Source: Enoplosus armatus
Taxonomy: Eukaryota; Chordata; Actinopteri; Centrarchiformes; Enoplosidae
Assembly (NCBI RefSeq): GCF_043641665.1
Contig: NC_092182.1
Coordinates: forward strand, 16,879,456 to 16,943,455
DNA: 64,000 nt
Direction of reading: 5' to 3'
Positions 61,274 through 64,000 of the stretch are shown here, piece after piece. Position numbers and translations under genes: made by a program. Within the stretch, counting starts at the first letter, position 1. Every line of letters starts with the position of its first letter. The notes under the pieces were generated by a model that was given only the letters and a program-made list of their open reading frames with translations, was not told the origin of the DNA and ran no database searches.

Positions 61274-61286
61274 CCCCCCCCCCCCC
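61274..61286 (+). repeat. Poly-C tract (13 nt)
   Basis: A C homopolymer beside a CTCCTCCTCC pyrimidine stretch. Confidence 0.85.
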
Positions 61287-64000
61287 TTCTCTCATACTCC
61301 TCAGAAGGTGTGTGCTGGTTGCTAGTCGCCACAGGCTGCTTCTCCTGGGGCCACTCAAAGTCTGTTCAAAGAGCCGCCAGCCACTTACTGCATTTGTGCC
61401 AGATTTCATTAGGAACTCTGGACCATACTCTCTCTGTTTTCCCCGTCCGTTAGAAACAGCATCCATCAGAGTGGTACGGTAGCACCCTGAGGGGGGCAAT
61501 TGAATCCTGAATGCTGGAAAATACAATACTAGATGTATCAAGGGCTTGTATATGCGAAGATATTTGGTAGATGCATAAAAATCCTTGTGAATTACTGAAC
61601 AATCTGTTTAAATGATCAGTGTAATTGTATAAATAGAAAACCAGCAGCAGAAGCTGAGTATTGAATGACTATTATATGCTGCAATGGCTCTTTGCCATCT
61701 GCACAAACTCCAAAGCTTCCTTAGCTGACTACATATAAGCTAAATCCAGCAGATAACTTAAATACCACCTCTGGCTATAATGTCTGTGTTTATGGTTATT
61801 GTTGCATCTAACCAGGAACCTCTCTGACAAACATATTCTTTTTTCAGATGGGGAGCTGGGTAGGCTGACTGGTTTCGTGTTTGAGTAAGGCTGTCACAGT
61901 GGGGCAGTACCAAAATGTCACCGGATATTTATTCTTCTTTTTTTTTTCTTTAAGAGGCCCAGTTTCCAGTCTGTAGCCACTACAGGTCTTGCCAAAACCC
62001 ACAGTTCTATCCATCAGTTATATAAACATTAAAACCTGTACTCTGTGTGGACAAAGCTGATGCAGTATTTAGCAGAAATATTGCTTACTTTGGCTACAGC
62101 AGCAAAAAGCGAGAGAGGCCATTAGGTTTGTTGGTGGCTATCTGATGTGCACAGGAGGTTGGCTTCACATGCAGACATACTTCATAAAGTTACTGTGCGT
62201 GTTGTTCAGATTTTAACTCCTGGTATCAATATATACATACTGATCTGCTGCTGTCATCTTGATCCTCCCTTATGACCATCTGGATTTAGATGTATTGATC
62301 GCCTTCGCCACTCTGTGTCACTCTGCCCGGCTTTCTGCTCACCTATGCGCAACTAAATATTGAACTCCTCTGTACAGCCTGCTCATGCCCCTGTGTCATT
62401 ACATGTGCAGAGATGCGGAAAGCACTGATATGTTGTACACTGTAGGGCAAGCTATGCGTAGTGGAAGAATGTTCGGAACCTTATGGAATCCGGGATATAA
62501 AGAATAGAGAAAGTTGTATCTGTACTGGAAGGATTTTGCAGGCATGCCTTAAAAGGTGAGCTGTTATTGTTCATCTTACATTTATGAATGGCTGCTTACA
62601 GTTATGATTTTAACCATTTTAAAACCTGCCAGAATGACAAGGACACACCGTTCATTTGAACATATACTGGTGCTTTAAAGTGTGTGAGGAGTGGTCTGCA
62701 GGTTAACAGGTTTGAGCACATGTTAAAAAGGTCAGCCTGACGTAATCCAACCTAAAGCTCCTCAGTCTTTCAGTTCAAATACCATGTGACAAGTGCAGGG
62801 GTGTGAAGCTGGCTCAAGACAGAATCACACTTGTCTCTCCAGCCCTAATTTTCATTGTCTTCATTTGTCTTTGGTGTGCAGAGGGAGAGCTGGGATGGAC
62901 CCAGAGCAAGGAAAAAAGGTTTCATATTTCTACTGCAGTGTACCGCTCTGTGCTCCTGGTTCACTGCAGCATGTTCTCTCCCTGCCGTGCTAGCAAAGGC
63001 TTCATTCCAGCTTCACAGGCCCAGGTTAGCTGTACGGTCCCTTGCCTGCTTGCTTTTGCTACTTTTGGTATTTCCAGATGGTCTGTAAACCTGACTTGTG
63101 TTTGTACTTGATGGTGTTTCTGTAGGAGCTTCTGTAGCACCGTGTTTTAATGTTGGGACTATAAATCAGCACAAAAGCATAAAGAAAATGTTGAGCAAGG
63201 ACATGGAGAGTGCTGATTCATCTTCATGCTGTCAGTGATACAGGCAACCAGGGACCATACATCTCATCCTGTATAATAACCAGGTAGTGGGAGATATGTA
63301 CTAGACTTCATGGGGATACTTCAGGGCTTATTTATGCACTAAGGCTCTGATCAAAGCAAAACGCTCAATCATGTTTTTGTCTTATTTCTTCTTTCTGCAC
63401 CTGAACACTGCATTGTAGAATGCAAATACATTGAATGGGTATTGCTGAAAATAAAAAAATGCCAACCACAAATAGTATAAAATATAATTAAAGTATTAAG
63501 GATTATAATGTCAGTGTATAATGCCCTGCATTAAACCTTTGCAGCTGAACCCTAATCTATATAGGCCCAGTCACAGCAGCTGATGATGGGCATGGCTTAA
63601 AGTTTGACCATAATATGTGGTAAACCTCTGAGTGTAAAACAGCTGCAGCTGTCCTAGAATTTAATGAATCCTGACAGCAGAGCTCTCAGTTGCGCTTTTA
63701 ACTTCTTTTAACTGGGGGGAGGAGGATTTGTATCAGAAGTTTGCTGTATAAATAGGCTATTTATGCAAATTGCTGTTAGCTTTTTTTCTCTGTTGGCAGC
63801 CAGTGACCTGCACTGTTTCTGTAATCAAGGGCCCTCCACGGCTTAACAGAGAGTAGGCCATTTATAAAACCTCAAACTGTCTGATGATGAGAGTAGAGAT
63901 GAGCCGCTGACATGGATTCACATCTTTACATGGTTTTGACTTTCATCCTGTGATGAATGTCACTGAAGAAGAAGAGGAGATTCCGTCTGAATCCTCTTTG

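Larger units (their letters stand above)
55632..64000 (+). other. Probable intron, no coding exon seen
   Basis: Unique, AT-rich DNA up to the window end. Besides the MITE fragment, the SINE candidate and the poly-C tract listed above, there are T-runs (58419-58437, 58613-58624, 61938-61952) and a CTCC-rich stretch (61235-61290). No splice-bounded frame with recognisable motifs was found; frames near 59114-59431 and 62793-63111 have no family resemblance. Confidence 0.5.

Noticed and set aside
62876..62917. Mini-exon beginning AGGGAGAGCTGGGATGG after a pyrimidine-rich stretch and GTGTGCAG
   Set aside because: The possible donor (AAAAAAG|GTTTCA) is weak and the short peptide matches no family that I know.
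41264..64000. mir-34 or mir-200 family hairpins, which lie on 1p36 in human
   Set aside because: Neither the mature sequence of miR-34 (TGGCAGTGTCTT) nor that of miR-200/429 was found; only partial words such as TAATACTG occur.

Overview
The window is nuclear DNA from a ray-finned fish, most likely a percomorph teleost. The evidence is: two vertebrate genes with short introns and GT-AG splicing, very many (CA)n, (CT)n and (TA)n microsatellites, three or more copies of non-autonomous repeats that I recognise from teleost genomes, and spliced exons that translate to fish-like Pax7 and DJ-1. There is no bacterial, viral or CRISPR content. Almost all long open frames are low-complexity or chance frames; real coding sequence adds up to under 1 kb in short exons.

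Layout, all genes on the + strand. (1) 1-12970: the 3' end of pax7. 1-8684 reads as intron, with no recognisable exon. 8685-8934 and 10156-10271 are the last two coding exons, ending in the conserved VETGQAY terminus. 10272 to about 12970 is a long 3' UTR with an AATAAA signal, a distal ATTAAA signal, and three seed matches to the muscle microRNAs miR-1/miR-206. (2) About 12970-35408: a 22 kb interval with no recognisable gene, holding a decayed MITE, microsatellites, a GATA-motif cluster and some unique AT-rich blocks that could be pax7 regulatory DNA. A larger teleost repeat (34875-35408) ends about 150 bp before the next start codon. (3) 35561-40557: a complete park7 (DJ-1) coding sequence in six exons. 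They join in frame to exactly 189 codons, with Cys106, Glu18 and His126 in place. (4) About 41060-41263: a CCAAT/GC-box promoter-like block followed by what looks like a non-coding first exon with a strong splice donor. (5) 41264-64000: 22.7 kb with no recognisable coding exon, probably the long first intron of that unidentified gene. It holds microsatellites, a second MITE copy, a MITE fragment, a candidate SINE, a 31-nt poly-C tract and an 84-nt inverted repeat.

The genes do not form a pathway. pax7 is a developmental transcription factor of neural crest, muscle stem cells and pigment lineages; park7 is a ubiquitous stress-protective protein. Their proximity here differs from human, where the two lie about 11 Mb apart on 1p36. 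I did not find a novel multi-gene system. The points most worth checking are the miR-1/206 site cluster in the pax7 3' UTR, the two alternative pax7 C-termini, the gene-free interval beside pax7, the unidentified promoter and exon at 41.2 kb, and the large hairpin at 55.6 kb.
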